Shown: positions 52,926-61,996 of the stretch, piece after piece
Numbering within the stretch: position 1 is the first letter of the stretch
Layout: each line of letters begins with the position of its first letter
DNA from: Hallella mizrahii
GTDB taxonomy: Bacteria > Bacteroidota > Bacteroidia > Bacteroidales > Bacteroidaceae
Assembly: GCF_009695775.1 (NCBI RefSeq)
Contig: NZ_VUNG01000014.1
Coordinates: 1 to 64,000 of the forward strand
DNA: 64,000 nucleotides
Direction: 5' to 3'
Position numbers and translations under genes: made by a program
Notes under the pieces: model-generated
Told to the model about the DNA's origin: nothing
Seen by the model: only the letters and a program-made list of their open reading frames with translations
Database searches by the model: none

Positions 52926-54311
52926 CTATTTCGTCACAAACGCCATCAGTTCCTTGCCGAGCGCATCAGCTTCTTCGGCAGTGTGAGCCTCACTGTAGAC
53001 ACGGATGATCGGCTCGGTGTTGCTCTTGCGCAGGTGCACCCACTTGTCGGGGAAGTCGAGCTTCACGCCGTCGATGTCGGTCACCTGTACATCGGGCTGA
53101 GAAGCGAAGTGCTCCTTCACCTTATTTAATATAGCGTCGATGTCGGTATCGGGCTTCAAGTCCACACGGTTCTTAGCCATGAAATAGTTCGGGAAAGTGG
53201 CGCGCAACTGACTGGCCTTCATGCCTTTCTGTGCCATACTGCTGAGGAAAAGTCCGATGCCCACGAGGGCGTCACGGCCATAGTGGCTTTCGGGATAGAT
53301 GACTCCACCGTTGCCCTCGCCACCGATGACGGCACCGACTTCCTTCATCTTGGTGGTGACATTGACCTCACCGACGGCTGCGGCGTAGTATTTGCAGCCA
53401 TGGCGCTCTGTGACATCACGCAGGGCACGTGTAGAACTCAGGTTGCTCACCGTAGGACCTTTGACATGGTCAAGGATATAATCAGCCACCGTCACCAGTG
53501 TATATTCCTCGCCATACATCTTTCCATCCTCCTGGATGAATGCCAGACGGTCTACATCCGGATCAACGACGATGCCGAGGTCATACCCGCCATTGGCCAC
53601 CTCGCTCATGATGCCGCCGAGGTTGCGCTCCAAGGGCTCAGGGTTGTGGGCGAAATCGCCGTTAGCCTCGCCGTTGAGGAACTTATATTCCACGCCGAGG
53701 GCGTCGAGCAGATGGGGCAGGATGATGCCGCCAACCGAGTTGATCGAGTCAACGCACACCTTGAAGTGAGCCTTCTTGATAGCATCCACATCCACGAGGT
53801 CGAGAGCCAGCACGCTGTCGATATGTCGCTGGTTAAAGCTGTCGTCGTGTGTATAGTGTCCGAGATGATCAACATCAGCGTATTCGAAGTCCTCTTTCTC
53901 GGCAATGTCCAGCACAGCATTGCCGTCGGCTTTGGTGAGGAACTCACCCTCGTTGTTGAGCAACTTCAGTGCGTTCCAGTGACGGGGATTGTGGCTGGCC
54001 GTGATGATGATGCCGCCGTCGGCGCCACTCATGCGTACGGCGAGCTCAGTGGTCGGTGTGGTTGCCAGGTCGATGTCGAGGACATCATAGCCCATGCCCA
54101 TCAGCGTGCCGCAGACAACGTTGCGAACCATTGGACCGGAGATGCGGGCGTCACGCCCAACGACAATCTTGTTGGCGGAAGACTTAGCACTGCGACGGAT
54201 GAACGTAGCGTAAGCGGAAGTGAACTTCACAATGTCCAGGGGATTCAGAGTATCTCCTGTGCGGCCGCCAATAGTGCCGCGAATGCCGGAAATAGATTTA
54301 ATCAGAGTCAT
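52926..54311 (-). CDS. glmM: Phosphoglucosamine mutase-type phosphohexomutase
   Basis: A 461-residue alpha-D-phosphohexomutase. It has the substrate loop GRDARISGP, the phosphoserine loop TASHNPRHWNALK, the metal loop DPDVDRLAF and the C-terminal phosphate-binding RKSNTEPIIRVY. GlmM interconverts glucosamine-6- and -1-phosphate for cell-wall precursors. The GEGNGGVIYP segment (sugar-binding loop with EGNGG) favours GlmM, but a phosphomannomutase role is not fully excluded. Confidence 0.85.
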   Translation of the reverse strand: MTLIKSISGIRGTIGGRTGDTLNPLDIVKFTSAYATFIRRSAKSSANKIVVGRDARISGPMVRNVVCGTLMGMGYDVLDIDLATTPTTELAVRMSGADGGIIITASHNPRHWNALKLLNNEGEFLTKADGNAVLDIAEKEDFEYADVDHLGHYTHDDSFNQRHIDSVLALDLVDVDAIKKAHFKVCVDSINSVGGIILPHLLDALGVEYKFLNGEANGDFAHNPEPLERNLGGIMSEVANGGYDLGIVVDPDVDRLAFIQEDGKMYGEEYTLVTVADYILDHVKGPTVSNLSSTRALRDVTERHGCKYYAAAVGEVNVTTKMKEVGAVIGGEGNGGVIYPESHYGRDALVGIGLFLSSMAQKGMKASQLRATFPNYFMAKNRVDLKPDTDIDAILNKVKEHFASQPDVQVTDIDGVKLDFPDKWVHLRKSNTEPIIRVYSEAHTAEEADALGKELMAFVTK

Positions 54312-54343
54312 ATATTGATAAACATCTATGATTGTTGTATCGG

Positions 54344-54985
54344 TTATCGCCCACGTTGGTAGGTGATGTCGTAGAGGCAGGGATAGACGCTGGCCACAGC
54401 ATAGGTCTGTCCCATGTCATGAGGCACGATAAGCCTCACCTTAGCAATCTCATCGTCTGCATTGATATAGCGGCCTAAGTTGATAAACGTCAGCGGCACG
54501 AGCCATCCCTGCGGAACGGTTGTCGAACCATTGCCGTAGACGCGGTACATCAGACTGCTCTTATCAAACGAGCCGCGGAATGTGCCCGAGTAATTGGTCA
54601 CACTCATCTTGTCCGGCATCTGGGAAGCTCCCGGGAAAATGACATTGCTCAACTGTACGCTGTCGGTTAGCAGGTTGCGCTCGGTGAAGCGGCACAGGAC
54701 AGTTTCACTCTCGCCATAAGCCAAAGGCTTACCGGAGCCACGGCGCACGATCTGCATATAAACGCCCGAGGACTCAAAGAGCACCCATTCGTTTTTCTTC
54801 ACATCGGTTGTCGTGTCCTTCAGAAACTCTTCTTCCGAGATCACGTTCACTGCCGAATCAGCGATATACTTGCTGATAGCTGCTTTCTCCCGCTTCTTTT
54901 GATCAGCGTAAGTCTCCTCATCGTTGCAGGAAGCGATCATCATCAAGCCTATCAGCATCAGGCACAAAAAGCCCAGTTTCCTCAT
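54344..54985 (-). CDS. DUF4827 lipoprotein
   Basis: A 213-residue lipoprotein. The signal ends in LMLIGLMMIASC, with lipobox Cys at about residue 20, then NDEETYADQKKREKAAISKY. The body resembles the FKBP-like DUF4827 family of Bacteroidales; no catalytic role is established. It lies 32 bases upstream of the phosphomutase gene on the same strand. A -7 box lies at 55015-55022. Confidence 0.8.
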   Translation of the reverse strand: MRKLGFLCLMLIGLMMIASCNDEETYADQKKREKAAISKYIADSAVNVISEEEFLKDTTTDVKKNEWVLFESSGVYMQIVRRGSGKPLAYGESETVLCRFTERNLLTDSVQLSNVIFPGASQMPDKMSVTNYSGTFRGSFDKSSLMYRVYGNGSTTVPQGWLVPLTFINLGRYINADDEIAKVRLIVPHDMGQTYAVASVYPCLYDITYQRGR

Positions 54986-55014
54986 TGTCTGTCTATTGTT
55001 GTTGATTAATATTG

Positions 55015-55022
55015 CAAAGGTA
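55015..55022 (-). promoter_or_regulatory. -7 box for the DUF4827 gene
   Basis: Minus-strand TACCTTTG, an exact TAnnTTTG match, 30 bases before the start. Confidence 0.5.
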
Positions 55023-55079
55023 GCAAAAAAAGGCTGGATAGTACTGATATAGAGGAATAAAAAACATTAAATGCCTTTA

Positions 55080-56132
55080 TCAGCCCTTCAGTTGCTCACT
55101 ATAATATGCAAAGGCCTCGCGTGTGATCTTTTCTGCTTCCTCGATCGAGCAGTCGAGATGCCCGCCGCTGGCGTTGAAGTGTCCGCCGCCGTTGAAGAAG
55201 CGGCGCGCCATGTCCTCGACGGAAAAGTCGTCGACGGAGCGCAGACTGATCCATATCTTGTTGTCGATGCGGTCGTCTTCACGCAGCGAGATGCTGACCT
55301 TCATGCCCTTGATGCGCAGTGGCTCGTTGACAAGTCCTTCGGCGTCGCCCCGCTTATAGTGGTAGTCGAGCATGTTTTGGCGAGTGAGCGTATAGTAGGA
55401 TGCGTGAAGATCCTCAAAGACGTTGAGTTTCTGCGACATCAGATAGCCGCGCAGGCGGATGGCCCATGTGCTGTAGTTGTTGAACACGTTGCGATAGATC
55501 TTGTCCTTGTCAATGCCTTTGGTGAGCAACTGACAGATGATATAGAAAATCTCCGGGCGTGAGGACGCAAAGGTGAAGCCGCCTGTGTCGGTCATCATGC
55601 CGCAATAGTCGCAAACGGCAAAGGTCTTGCTGAGCTTATCGAAGACGCCCAACTGCCAGGCGACACGGAAGACAACTTCCGACGCCGAGCAGAACTCTTC
55701 TGAACTGACCTTCACATCGGCCTGCATCTGTGGACCGAGATGATGGTCGAAGAGCACACGCGGTGCCTGACAGGCGGTGAGAATCTCTGCCATGGCGTCG
55801 ACACGGTTGTTGTCGTTGAAGTCGATGCAAAAGAGCAGGTCAGCCTCGTTGAGTGCCTGCGCGACTTTCTCGGGATGCTTGTCGTAGCGGATGATGGCGT
55901 GAGTGCCGGGCAGCCACTGCAAGAAATCGGGATAGGCATTGGGCATGATGACGGTAGGCTCCTTGCCGAAAGCCTCACGCAGGCAGGTAGCCCAGGCAAG
56001 GCATGAGCCCATCGCGTCGCCGTCGGGACGTGAGTGGCCTGTTATCACGATATGATGGGAAGACTGTATTTTTTCTCTCAGCCAAAGAAGATCGTTCTCG
56101 GAAAGTACGTTGAGATTCATTTCTGTATTCAT
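55080..56132 (-). CDS. DHH/DHHA1 phosphoesterase (NrnA-like)
   Basis: A 350-residue DHH-family protein resembling NrnA, which degrades short oligoribonucleotides and 3'-phosphoadenosine 5'-phosphate. Metal motifs are GHSRPDGDAMGS, FCIDFND, LFDHHLG and a DTGGF segment; the C-terminal DHHA1 domain ends in GGGHFNASGG. A TACCTTTG promoter box lies only six bases upstream of ATG 56132, so translation may start at the in-frame ATG at 56120 (MNLNVL) or from a leaderless message. Confidence 0.88.
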   Translation of the reverse strand: MNTEMNLNVLSENDLLWLREKIQSSHHIVITGHSRPDGDAMGSCLAWATCLREAFGKEPTVIMPNAYPDFLQWLPGTHAIIRYDKHPEKVAQALNEADLLFCIDFNDNNRVDAMAEILTACQAPRVLFDHHLGPQMQADVKVSSEEFCSASEVVFRVAWQLGVFDKLSKTFAVCDYCGMMTDTGGFTFASSRPEIFYIICQLLTKGIDKDKIYRNVFNNYSTWAIRLRGYLMSQKLNVFEDLHASYYTLTRQNMLDYHYKRGDAEGLVNEPLRIKGMKVSISLREDDRIDNKIWISLRSVDDFSVEDMARRFFNGGGHFNASGGHLDCSIEEAEKITREAFAYYSEQLKG

Positions 56133-56137
56133 GGATG

Positions 56138-56145
56138 CAAAGGTA
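56138..56145 (-). promoter_or_regulatory. -7 box at the DHH gene start
   Basis: Minus-strand TACCTTTG immediately before the annotated ATG. Transcription would begin at or just before the first ATG. Confidence 0.45.
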
Positions 56146-56234
56146 GTAAATAATTGGTAAATGTGAGATAGTTAGAAGAAAAAATCAGGGCAGGATCTCT
56201 CCTGTCCTGATTGTAAGAAGAAAGATAAAGGATG

Positions 56235-56615
56235 TTACTCTTGATGCAGCTCCTCAAAGGCTTTGTCGAAAGCTTTTGGGTGGCGCGCTGTGAAGCAGAT
56301 GTTGACCAGACAGTTGGCGACAAGCTCATCGTCGGTGAGGTCAACGCCTTTCTCTCTGACGAGGTTTTTGCCGAGACAGACCTCCCACGTGGTGTTGAAG
56401 TCGCGGTCTTCTGCTCCCATATACTTCAGATCGCCCGGTCCGTCGATGATCTTGAAGCGTATCGGCTTCTTGGATGGCACGGGACGCATGTCCAGCAACA
56501 GGTCGTAGGCCAGGCGGAGCTGGTCACGATAGCCCGATGTGCCGGGATACATATTGTTAATGGTGGCCATGATCTCGTCGAAACGATAGGCCTGCAAGAG
56601 ATCGTAGAGAATCAT
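56235..56615 (-). CDS. Conserved hypothetical protein
   Basis: A 126-residue soluble protein beginning MILYDLLQAYRFDEIM, with an YPGTSGYRDQLRLAYD segment and a VCLGKNLVREKGV segment. No signal peptide, membrane span or catalytic motif. It looks like a Bacteroidales-restricted family, perhaps DUF6557, but I am not sure of the number. It lies 27 bases downstream of ribH on the same strand and is probably co-transcribed with it. Confidence 0.6.
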   Translation of the reverse strand: MILYDLLQAYRFDEIMATINNMYPGTSGYRDQLRLAYDLLLDMRPVPSKKPIRFKIIDGPGDLKYMGAEDRDFNTTWEVCLGKNLVREKGVDLTDDELVANCLVNICFTARHPKAFDKAFEELHQE

Positions 56616-56642
56616 AACACTGCTGATAATGATATTTATTCA

Positions 56643-57119
56643 TTAGAACTTTGCCATCTTGATGGCGTCGATGGCGCACTCATCACCTTTGTTGCCGAGT
56701 TTGCCACCACATCGGTCCACTGCCTGCTGATGATCATCGGTGGTCAGCAGTCCAAAGATCACCGGAATGTTCTGTGTGGCATTGAGTCGGGAGATGCCAA
56801 AGGTGACGCCCTGGCAGATATAGTCGAAGTGCGGCGTGTCGCCACGGATGACACTGCCCAGGATGATGATGGCATCGAAACCATCGTTCTTGCACAGTTG
56901 CTGTGCGCCATAGACGAGCTCGAAGCTGCCGGGCACAGTCTTGACATGGATGTTCTCGGGCAGCGCACCGTGCTTCTCAAGGGTAGACACGCAACCGTCG
57001 AGCAGTGCGCCTGTGATGTCCTTGTTCCACTCGGCGACAACGATACCGAAGCACATGTTGCTGGCATCGGGTACGCTGGCCGTATCGTAATCGGATAAAT
57101 GATGTAATGCTGTAGCCAT
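56643..57119 (-). CDS. ribH: 6,7-dimethyl-8-ribityllumazine synthase
   Basis: A 158-residue lumazine synthase of riboflavin biosynthesis. The substrate-binding [32 protein letters not shown] with the catalytic His, and [17 protein letters not shown] are all conserved. Forms large capsid-like oligomers in the family. It follows the TPR protein gene by 45 bases on the same strand. Confidence 0.95.
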   Translation of the reverse strand: MATALHHLSDYDTASVPDASNMCFGIVVAEWNKDITGALLDGCVSTLEKHGALPENIHVKTVPGSFELVYGAQQLCKNDGFDAIIILGSVIRGDTPHFDYICQGVTFGISRLNATQNIPVIFGLLTTDDHQQAVDRCGGKLGNKGDECAIDAIKMAKF

Positions 57120-57164
57120 AATATGATTAGCTAAATCCTCCTAACGTTTCGAAAGAGCCATTGC

Positions 57165-57857
57165 TTAGTTGCTGGCTCTCTCAATATATTTGTCGATCTC
57201 GTTGCTCTGAACAAGCTGTGAGTTGACATATTTCTTCTTGATGTCCTGATAGACTTTCAGTGCGTCGGCCTTCTTGCCCTGAGACTCGAGCAGTTCACCG
57301 GCCTGCAGGCGGAAGATAGGAGACAGGCTGTTGTTGGCGCCGTCCTCGGCTTTGTCGTCGGCCTTGTCAGCAGCCTCCTGGAGTTTGCTCACAGCCTTGT
57401 CGATCTGTCCGACATGAGCGTAGGCATTGCCCAATGCCTCGATGGCGGCAGGGCTGACCATAGCATCGCCCTTGGGGGAGTAGTCCTCAAGATATTTCAC
57501 GGCATCGCTCCACTTGCCCAGATAGGCATAGCTCAGTCCGGCATAGAGCTTGGCAAGGTTGCCGGCATCAGTAGAACTGTAGTCATCGGCAATCTTCACA
57601 AAACCGGTATATCCGGCACCGTCGCCGTTGAGGGCTTTGTCGAACTGTTCTGCATTGAAATACTCCTGTCCACGGGCCAATGCCGTACTTGCTTTTTCCT
57701 CACGGGGACCGCCGATGAATGCGCTATAGCAGAAATATCCTGCGACAATGACTACCACCGCAATGATAGCTCCCAGTAAAATCTTCTTGTTCTTGTCGAA
57801 AAACTCTTGTGACTTAAAGGCAGCGTCAAATGTTGCCTGACCGTTGTTGTTTGCCAT
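57165..57857 (-). CDS. Membrane-anchored tetratricopeptide protein (YfgM-like)
   Basis: A 230-residue protein. A short cytoplasmic N-terminus leads into one membrane span (ILLGAIIAVVVIVAGYFCYS, residues about 32-51), then TPR-like helices on the outer side (AKLYAGLSYAYLGKWSDAVK, AIEALGNAYAHVGQIDKAVS). This is the layout of YfgM-type ancillary SecYEG proteins, but function is not shown. The -7 box is at 57944-57951. Confidence 0.75.
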   Translation of the reverse strand: MANNNGQATFDAAFKSQEFFDKNKKILLGAIIAVVVIVAGYFCYSAFIGGPREEKASTALARGQEYFNAEQFDKALNGDGAGYTGFVKIADDYSSTDAGNLAKLYAGLSYAYLGKWSDAVKYLEDYSPKGDAMVSPAAIEALGNAYAHVGQIDKAVSKLQEAADKADDKAEDGANNSLSPIFRLQAGELLESQGKKADALKVYQDIKKKYVNSQLVQSNEIDKYIERASN

Positions 57858-57943
57858 TTATTTGAAATGATTTTTGTTATTTCATTGATAATTGATGATA
57901 CACAGCAGCGCCGTTTCCTTCGGGTACGGCCAATATATCGGTA

Positions 57944-57951
57944 CAAAATTA
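57944..57951 (-). promoter_or_regulatory. -7 box for the TPR gene
   Basis: Minus-strand TAATTTTG, an exact TAnnTTTG match, 87 bases before the start. Confidence 0.45.
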
Positions 57952-58015
57952 GCAATTTTCCCTCACATACTAAAATTTAAACGACTCTTTTTTCGCTTTT
58001 TCGCTTCAAAACTCT

Positions 58016-58023
58016 TATCTTTG
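58016..58023 (+). promoter_or_regulatory. -7 box for recF
   Basis: TATCTTTG, an exact TAnnTTTG match, 43 bases before recF. Confidence 0.5.
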
Positions 58024-58065
58024 CACATGTAAGGCAAGGGAAAGCCCCATAGAGCCCATAGGATC

Positions 58066-59166
58066 ATGAGACTGAAGAAGATATCAATCATCAATTACAA
58101 GAATATTAAGAGCACTGCACTGGAGCTCTCGCCGAAGGTGAACTGCTTCATCGGCAACAATGGTGAAGGCAAAACCAACATCCTCGACGCTGTCTATTTT
58201 CTCTCGTTCTGCCACAGCAACTTCACCAACATCGACTCACAGGTGATCAACCATGACCAGGAGTTCTTCGTCATCGAGGGCGACTATGAGGGCGACCAGG
58301 GACAGCAGGAAAATATCTACGCGGCTATGAAGCGCGGACGGCATAAGCAGTTCAAGCGTAACCATAAGGACTATAAGAAGCTCTCGACACACATTGGTCT
58401 CATCCCGCTTATCTTTGTCACGCCCTCGGACAACAGTCTGGTGACGGGGACAAGTGAGGAGCGAAGACGACTGATGGATGTGGTCATCGCACAGTATGAC
58501 CATACCTATATGGACGCACTGACACGCTACAACAAAGCTTTGCAGCAGCGCAATGCCCTGTTGAAGATGGAGACGGAGCCCGATGCTACGCTCATGGACC
58601 TGTGGGAAGAGGAGATGGCTTCGGCGGGAGAGGAGGTCTTTCACAAGCGCAGCCAGTTTGTGGAGGAGATGACTCCTGTGTTTCAAGATATCTACGACAT
58701 GCTCTCGGATCACCACGAGGCGGTATCGATCAACTATGTCTCTCACGGGCAGCGTGGTCCACTGCTCGATGTGATCCGCCGCGACCGTCAGCGGGACCGT
58801 GCCGTGGGCTATTCGCTGCACGGCATCCACCGCGACGACTTGGAGATGATGCTTGAGGGCTATCCCATGCGGCGGGAGGCCAGCCAGGGACAGACAAAGA
58901 CCTACGTGCTGGCACTGAAACTCGCTCAGTTTTCTTTCTTGAAGAAGACAGCATCCGGCACGACGCCTTTGCTGCTTCTCGACGACATCTTTGACAAGCT
59001 CGACGCCAAGCGCGTGGAACAGATCATCAAACTCGTGGCCCGACCCGACTATGGTCAGATCTTCATCACGGACACCAACCGCGACCATCTCGACCATATC
59101 CTCCAACATGTGGGCGAGGATTATAAGCTCTTTCATGTCGAGGACGGAAACGCGACACAGTGTTAA
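58066..59166 (+). CDS. recF: DNA replication and repair protein RecF
   Basis: A 366-residue SMC-like ATPase that helps load RecA at gapped DNA. Walker A is GNNGEGKTN near residue 31, the ABC signature region is EASQGQTKTYVLALK, and Walker B is LLLDDIFDKLD. Length is normal. The DUF721 gene follows 66 bases downstream on the same strand, a frequent arrangement. Confidence 0.95.
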   Translation: MRLKKISIINYKNIKSTALELSPKVNCFIGNNGEGKTNILDAVYFLSFCHSNFTNIDSQVINHDQEFFVIEGDYEGDQGQQENIYAAMKRGRHKQFKRNHKDYKKLSTHIGLIPLIFVTPSDNSLVTGTSEERRRLMDVVIAQYDHTYMDALTRYNKALQQRNALLKMETEPDATLMDLWEEEMASAGEEVFHKRSQFVEEMTPVFQDIYDMLSDHHEAVSINYVSHGQRGPLLDVIRRDRQRDRAVGYSLHGIHRDDLEMMLEGYPMRREASQGQTKTYVLALKLAQFSFLKKTASGTTPLLLLDDIFDKLDAKRVEQIIKLVARPDYGQIFITDTNRDHLDHILQHVGEDYKLFHVEDGNATQC

Positions 59167-59232
59167 GTGTTGACTCTTTTTGCTCCAAAGTGAGAAAAGT
59201 GTTCATTCTCAATTTATCGTTCATCTATATAT

Positions 59233-59523
59233 ATGTTTAAGCGTGAAGTAAAACCAATTGGTGACCTGCTGAAGGAAATGCTCAGAAAGGAAGGACTGGA
59301 AACGCCCCTGCTGCAGCGACGTATCGTGGATGCCTGGGACGTGGTCACCGGACACATGATCTCAAGCTATACACGGGAAAAGTTCATCCGCAACCAAGTG
59401 TTGCACGTGAAGATCGACAACCCGGCACTACGGCAAGACCTCAGTATGATGCATACGCAACTCACCCGTCGACTCAACGAGGCTGTCGGCTCCTCGGTGA
59501 TCAGCGACGTGAGGGTCTACTGA
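59233..59523 (+). CDS. DUF721 (DciA-like) protein
   Basis: A 96-residue DUF721 protein, with IGDLLKEMLRKEGLETPLLQ followed by VDAWDVVTGHMISSYT and LHVKIDNPALRQDLSM. The family includes DciA, which loads the replicative helicase in bacteria lacking DnaC. Its placement after recF agrees with a replication role; this is family-based inference. Confidence 0.85.
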   Translation: MFKREVKPIGDLLKEMLRKEGLETPLLQRRIVDAWDVVTGHMISSYTREKFIRNQVLHVKIDNPALRQDLSMMHTQLTRRLNEAVGSSVISDVRVY

Positions 59524-59564
59524 TGGATACAACGACCTAAGACCCTCGTAAAAGCCAATACCAC

Positions 59565-61793
59565 ATGAAGAAACCTAAGACCATACGGATAGTTCCACTC
59601 ATCTTAATATCCATGATGCTGCTCCTGCTCATCACGGGTTGCACACCGCGCGTCTCCTATAAATATAAAATAGGTGTGTCGCAGTGTGTCGGCGGACGCT
59701 GGCGCGACAAAGTCAACAACGAGATGCTGTCCGCACAGCATCTCTACGACACCGACGTGAAAGTGTGCATCACCAACGCTGACAACAACACCGACCGGCA
59801 GCGGCAGCAGATCGACAGCCTCATCAATGCCGGCGTGGACTTGCTCGTCATCTCACCCAACGAATATCGTCCGCTCTCACCCTGCGTGGAAAAGGCGAAG
59901 AAACGTGGAATTCCCGTTATTCTCTTTGAGCGCAAGACTTCATCGCAAAATTACACTGCTTATATCGGTGGCGACAATGTGGAGGCAGGACGAGCGATGG
60001 GTACCTATGCCGCACGACTGTGCCACGACAGCATACACGTCGGGCGACGGCCGGTCGTCCTTGAGATCACCGGTCAATTGGTGACATCGCCGGACCGTGA
60101 ACGATACGAAGGATTCAGCACTGTCATGAAGCAACACCCTGAACTCGACTTTCAGCATATCAAGACCAACTGGACGTTTGAGGACTCCTATGCGACCACG
60201 AAGAAATGGCTGCTGGAGGGCAAGCCTCTCGACGTGGTCTTCTGCCATAGCGACTTGGCGTCACTTGGCGCTTACAAGGCCGCCAAAGAGCTCGGAAAAG
60301 AAAAAAGTATCTATTTCCTCGGTATTGACGCACTCCCAAATGAAGGTATTGAGGCCATTCAGCAAGGAAAGCTTGCCGCCAGCTATATCTATCCGACACA
60401 CGGTGAAGAGATTATCGCTTTGGCTCTGAAAATTCTGGAACACAAGCCTTATAAGCGTGAAAACATCATCAAGAGCGTTGTTGTCACACCACAGAATGTC
60501 GATGAGATTGCTGTCAATGCCAATGCGATGATGCGACAAAACGAGTATCTCATTACTATACAGAATAAACTCGAGGATTATCTCGGGCTCTATCACGTGC
60601 AGCGTACTATTCTCTTTGTGTCTGTTTGTGTGGCGCTTGTGCTGTTCATCGCCGTTTTGCTGGTGTGGAGAGCCATCGTGATCACACGGCGCGCTAACCG
60701 ACGGATAAAAGAACTGGGGAAAGAGCAAATCCGCTTCTACACCAATGCCAGCCACCAACTGCGCACGCCTCTGACACTCATCAACGGCCCGCTGCAGCAA
60801 CTTAGTGAGAGCAAGACACTCAGTGTGGGCGACCATGAACTGCTCGACATCGTACGGCGCAATGCGGAACAATTGTTGCATCTTGTCACCGATGTGCTGC
60901 AATTCCAAAAGGAAACGCAAAAGATGGTCAAGGAGCCGCAGCCCGATGACGCACACGCCATCAGCCGACGGTCGGTGCAGGACGGGCAACATGACATCGT
61001 CGTGCGCGACCAAAGTGACGAGCTCGCGACTGTGTTGATCGTTGACGACAACGATGACATGCGCCGCTACCTGCGCACGCTGCTCCTCAACCGCTATTAC
61101 GTGCTTGAAGCCAGCGACGGACAGAGCGGTTGGAAACTGGCACGCGAGAGTGTGCCCGACCTGATCATCAGCGACGTGATGATGCCAGTGATGGACGGAC
61201 TGACCTTCTGTGGCAAGATCAAGACGGAGCCCTTGACCAGCCATATCCCTGTCATCCTGCTAACAGCGCGCAGCACAGAACAGCAACAGGCCGAAGGACT
61301 CAGCCATGGTGCTGATGCCTATCTCACCAAACCCTTCAGTGCCGAGGTGCTTCTCGCGCATATCGCCAGCCTGCTCGCCAATCGACAGAAACTCAAGAAA
61401 GTCTTTTCCGCAGAAAAGCAACAGACGAATGAAAACCAGGAACAAGAAGAAAAGCTTAGCACGCCCGACAAGATGTTCATGGACACACTGCGCCAGGCTA
61501 TCCTTAGGAATATGAGCAACACCAAACTTAAGATGGACGATCTCGGGGCTGACATGGGTATCAGCCGTGTGCAGCTCTACCGAAAGGTGAAGGCCATGAC
61601 GGGCATGTCTCCTGTGGAATTGCTGAAAGAGATGCGCCTCAAACGGGCCATGAAATTGCTGAAAGCCACCGACAAGACTGTGGCGGAAGTAGCCTATGAG
61701 GTAGGTTTCGGTACACCTGGATATTTCTCTTCTTGTTTTAAGAAGCAATACGGCAAATACCCAACAGACATCAAGGAAGACGCAAAAGAGTAA
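59565..61793 (+). CDS. Hybrid sensor-regulator (HTCS-like) lacking the HATPase domain
   Basis: A 742-residue membrane regulator. Order: a signal or anchor segment ending LLITGC; a ribose-binding-type periplasmic domain (about 36-310); a transmembrane helix (about 348-370); HisKA with HQLRTPL near residue 397; a linker of about 40 residues; a receiver domain with VLIVDDNDD near 490 and phosphoacceptor Asp in SDVMMPVMDG near 541; and an AraC-type DNA-binding domain (about 655-740). The ATP-binding N, G1 and G2 boxes expected between HisKA and receiver are absent. It cannot autophosphorylate in the usual way unless partnered. Bacteroides thetaiotaomicron BT1754, a fructose sensor, has a similar sensory domain. 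It lies next to an MFS permease and a PfkB kinase. Confidence 0.88.
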   Translation: MKKPKTIRIVPLILISMMLLLLITGCTPRVSYKYKIGVSQCVGGRWRDKVNNEMLSAQHLYDTDVKVCITNADNNTDRQRQQIDSLINAGVDLLVISPNEYRPLSPCVEKAKKRGIPVILFERKTSSQNYTAYIGGDNVEAGRAMGTYAARLCHDSIHVGRRPVVLEITGQLVTSPDRERYEGFSTVMKQHPELDFQHIKTNWTFEDSYATTKKWLLEGKPLDVVFCHSDLASLGAYKAAKELGKEKSIYFLGIDALPNEGIEAIQQGKLAASYIYPTHGEEIIALALKILEHKPYKRENIIKSVVVTPQNVDEIAVNANAMMRQNEYLITIQNKLEDYLGLYHVQRTILFVSVCVALVLFIAVLLVWRAIVITRRANRRIKELGKEQIRFYTNASHQLRTPLTLINGPLQQLSESKTLSVGDHELLDIVRRNAEQLLHLVTDVLQFQKETQKMVKEPQPDDAHAISRRSVQDGQHDIVVRDQSDELATVLIVDDNDDMRRYLRTLLLNRYYVLEASDGQSGWKLARESVPDLIISDVMMPVMDGLTFCGKIKTEPLTSHIPVILLTARSTEQQQAEGLSHGADAYLTKPFSAEVLLAHIASLLANRQKLKKVFSAEKQQTNENQEQEEKLSTPDKMFMDTLRQAILRNMSNTKLKMDDLGADMGISRVQLYRKVKAMTGMSPVELLKEMRLKRAMKLLKATDKTVAEVAYEVGFGTPGYFSSCFKKQYGKYPTDIKEDAKE

Positions 61794-61803
61794 GTTTAAG
61801 GGT

Positions 61804-61834
61804 ATCGAATGACTTAACAATTGTTTCATTCGAT
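61804..61834. promoter_or_regulatory. 9-bp dyad between the regulator and permease genes
   Basis: ATCGAATGA (61804-61812) and TCATTCGAT (61826-61834) form a perfect inverted repeat with a 13-base spacer. There is no T-tract, so it reads more like an operator than a terminator. It lies just after the regulator stop and about 160 bases before the permease. Confidence 0.45.
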
Positions 61835-61996
61835 GGAAATATTGATACATGTCGAAAAAGTTACAGCATTTGTATGAATGCATAACATAACATTGAATTT
61901 GTTTTCGTAATTTCGTGGCAGCAATTAAAGGATAGTCCTTTTTTAACGAAGGCGGTCTTTAATGATATAGAACAAAAAACCTAAATTAATAAAGAC

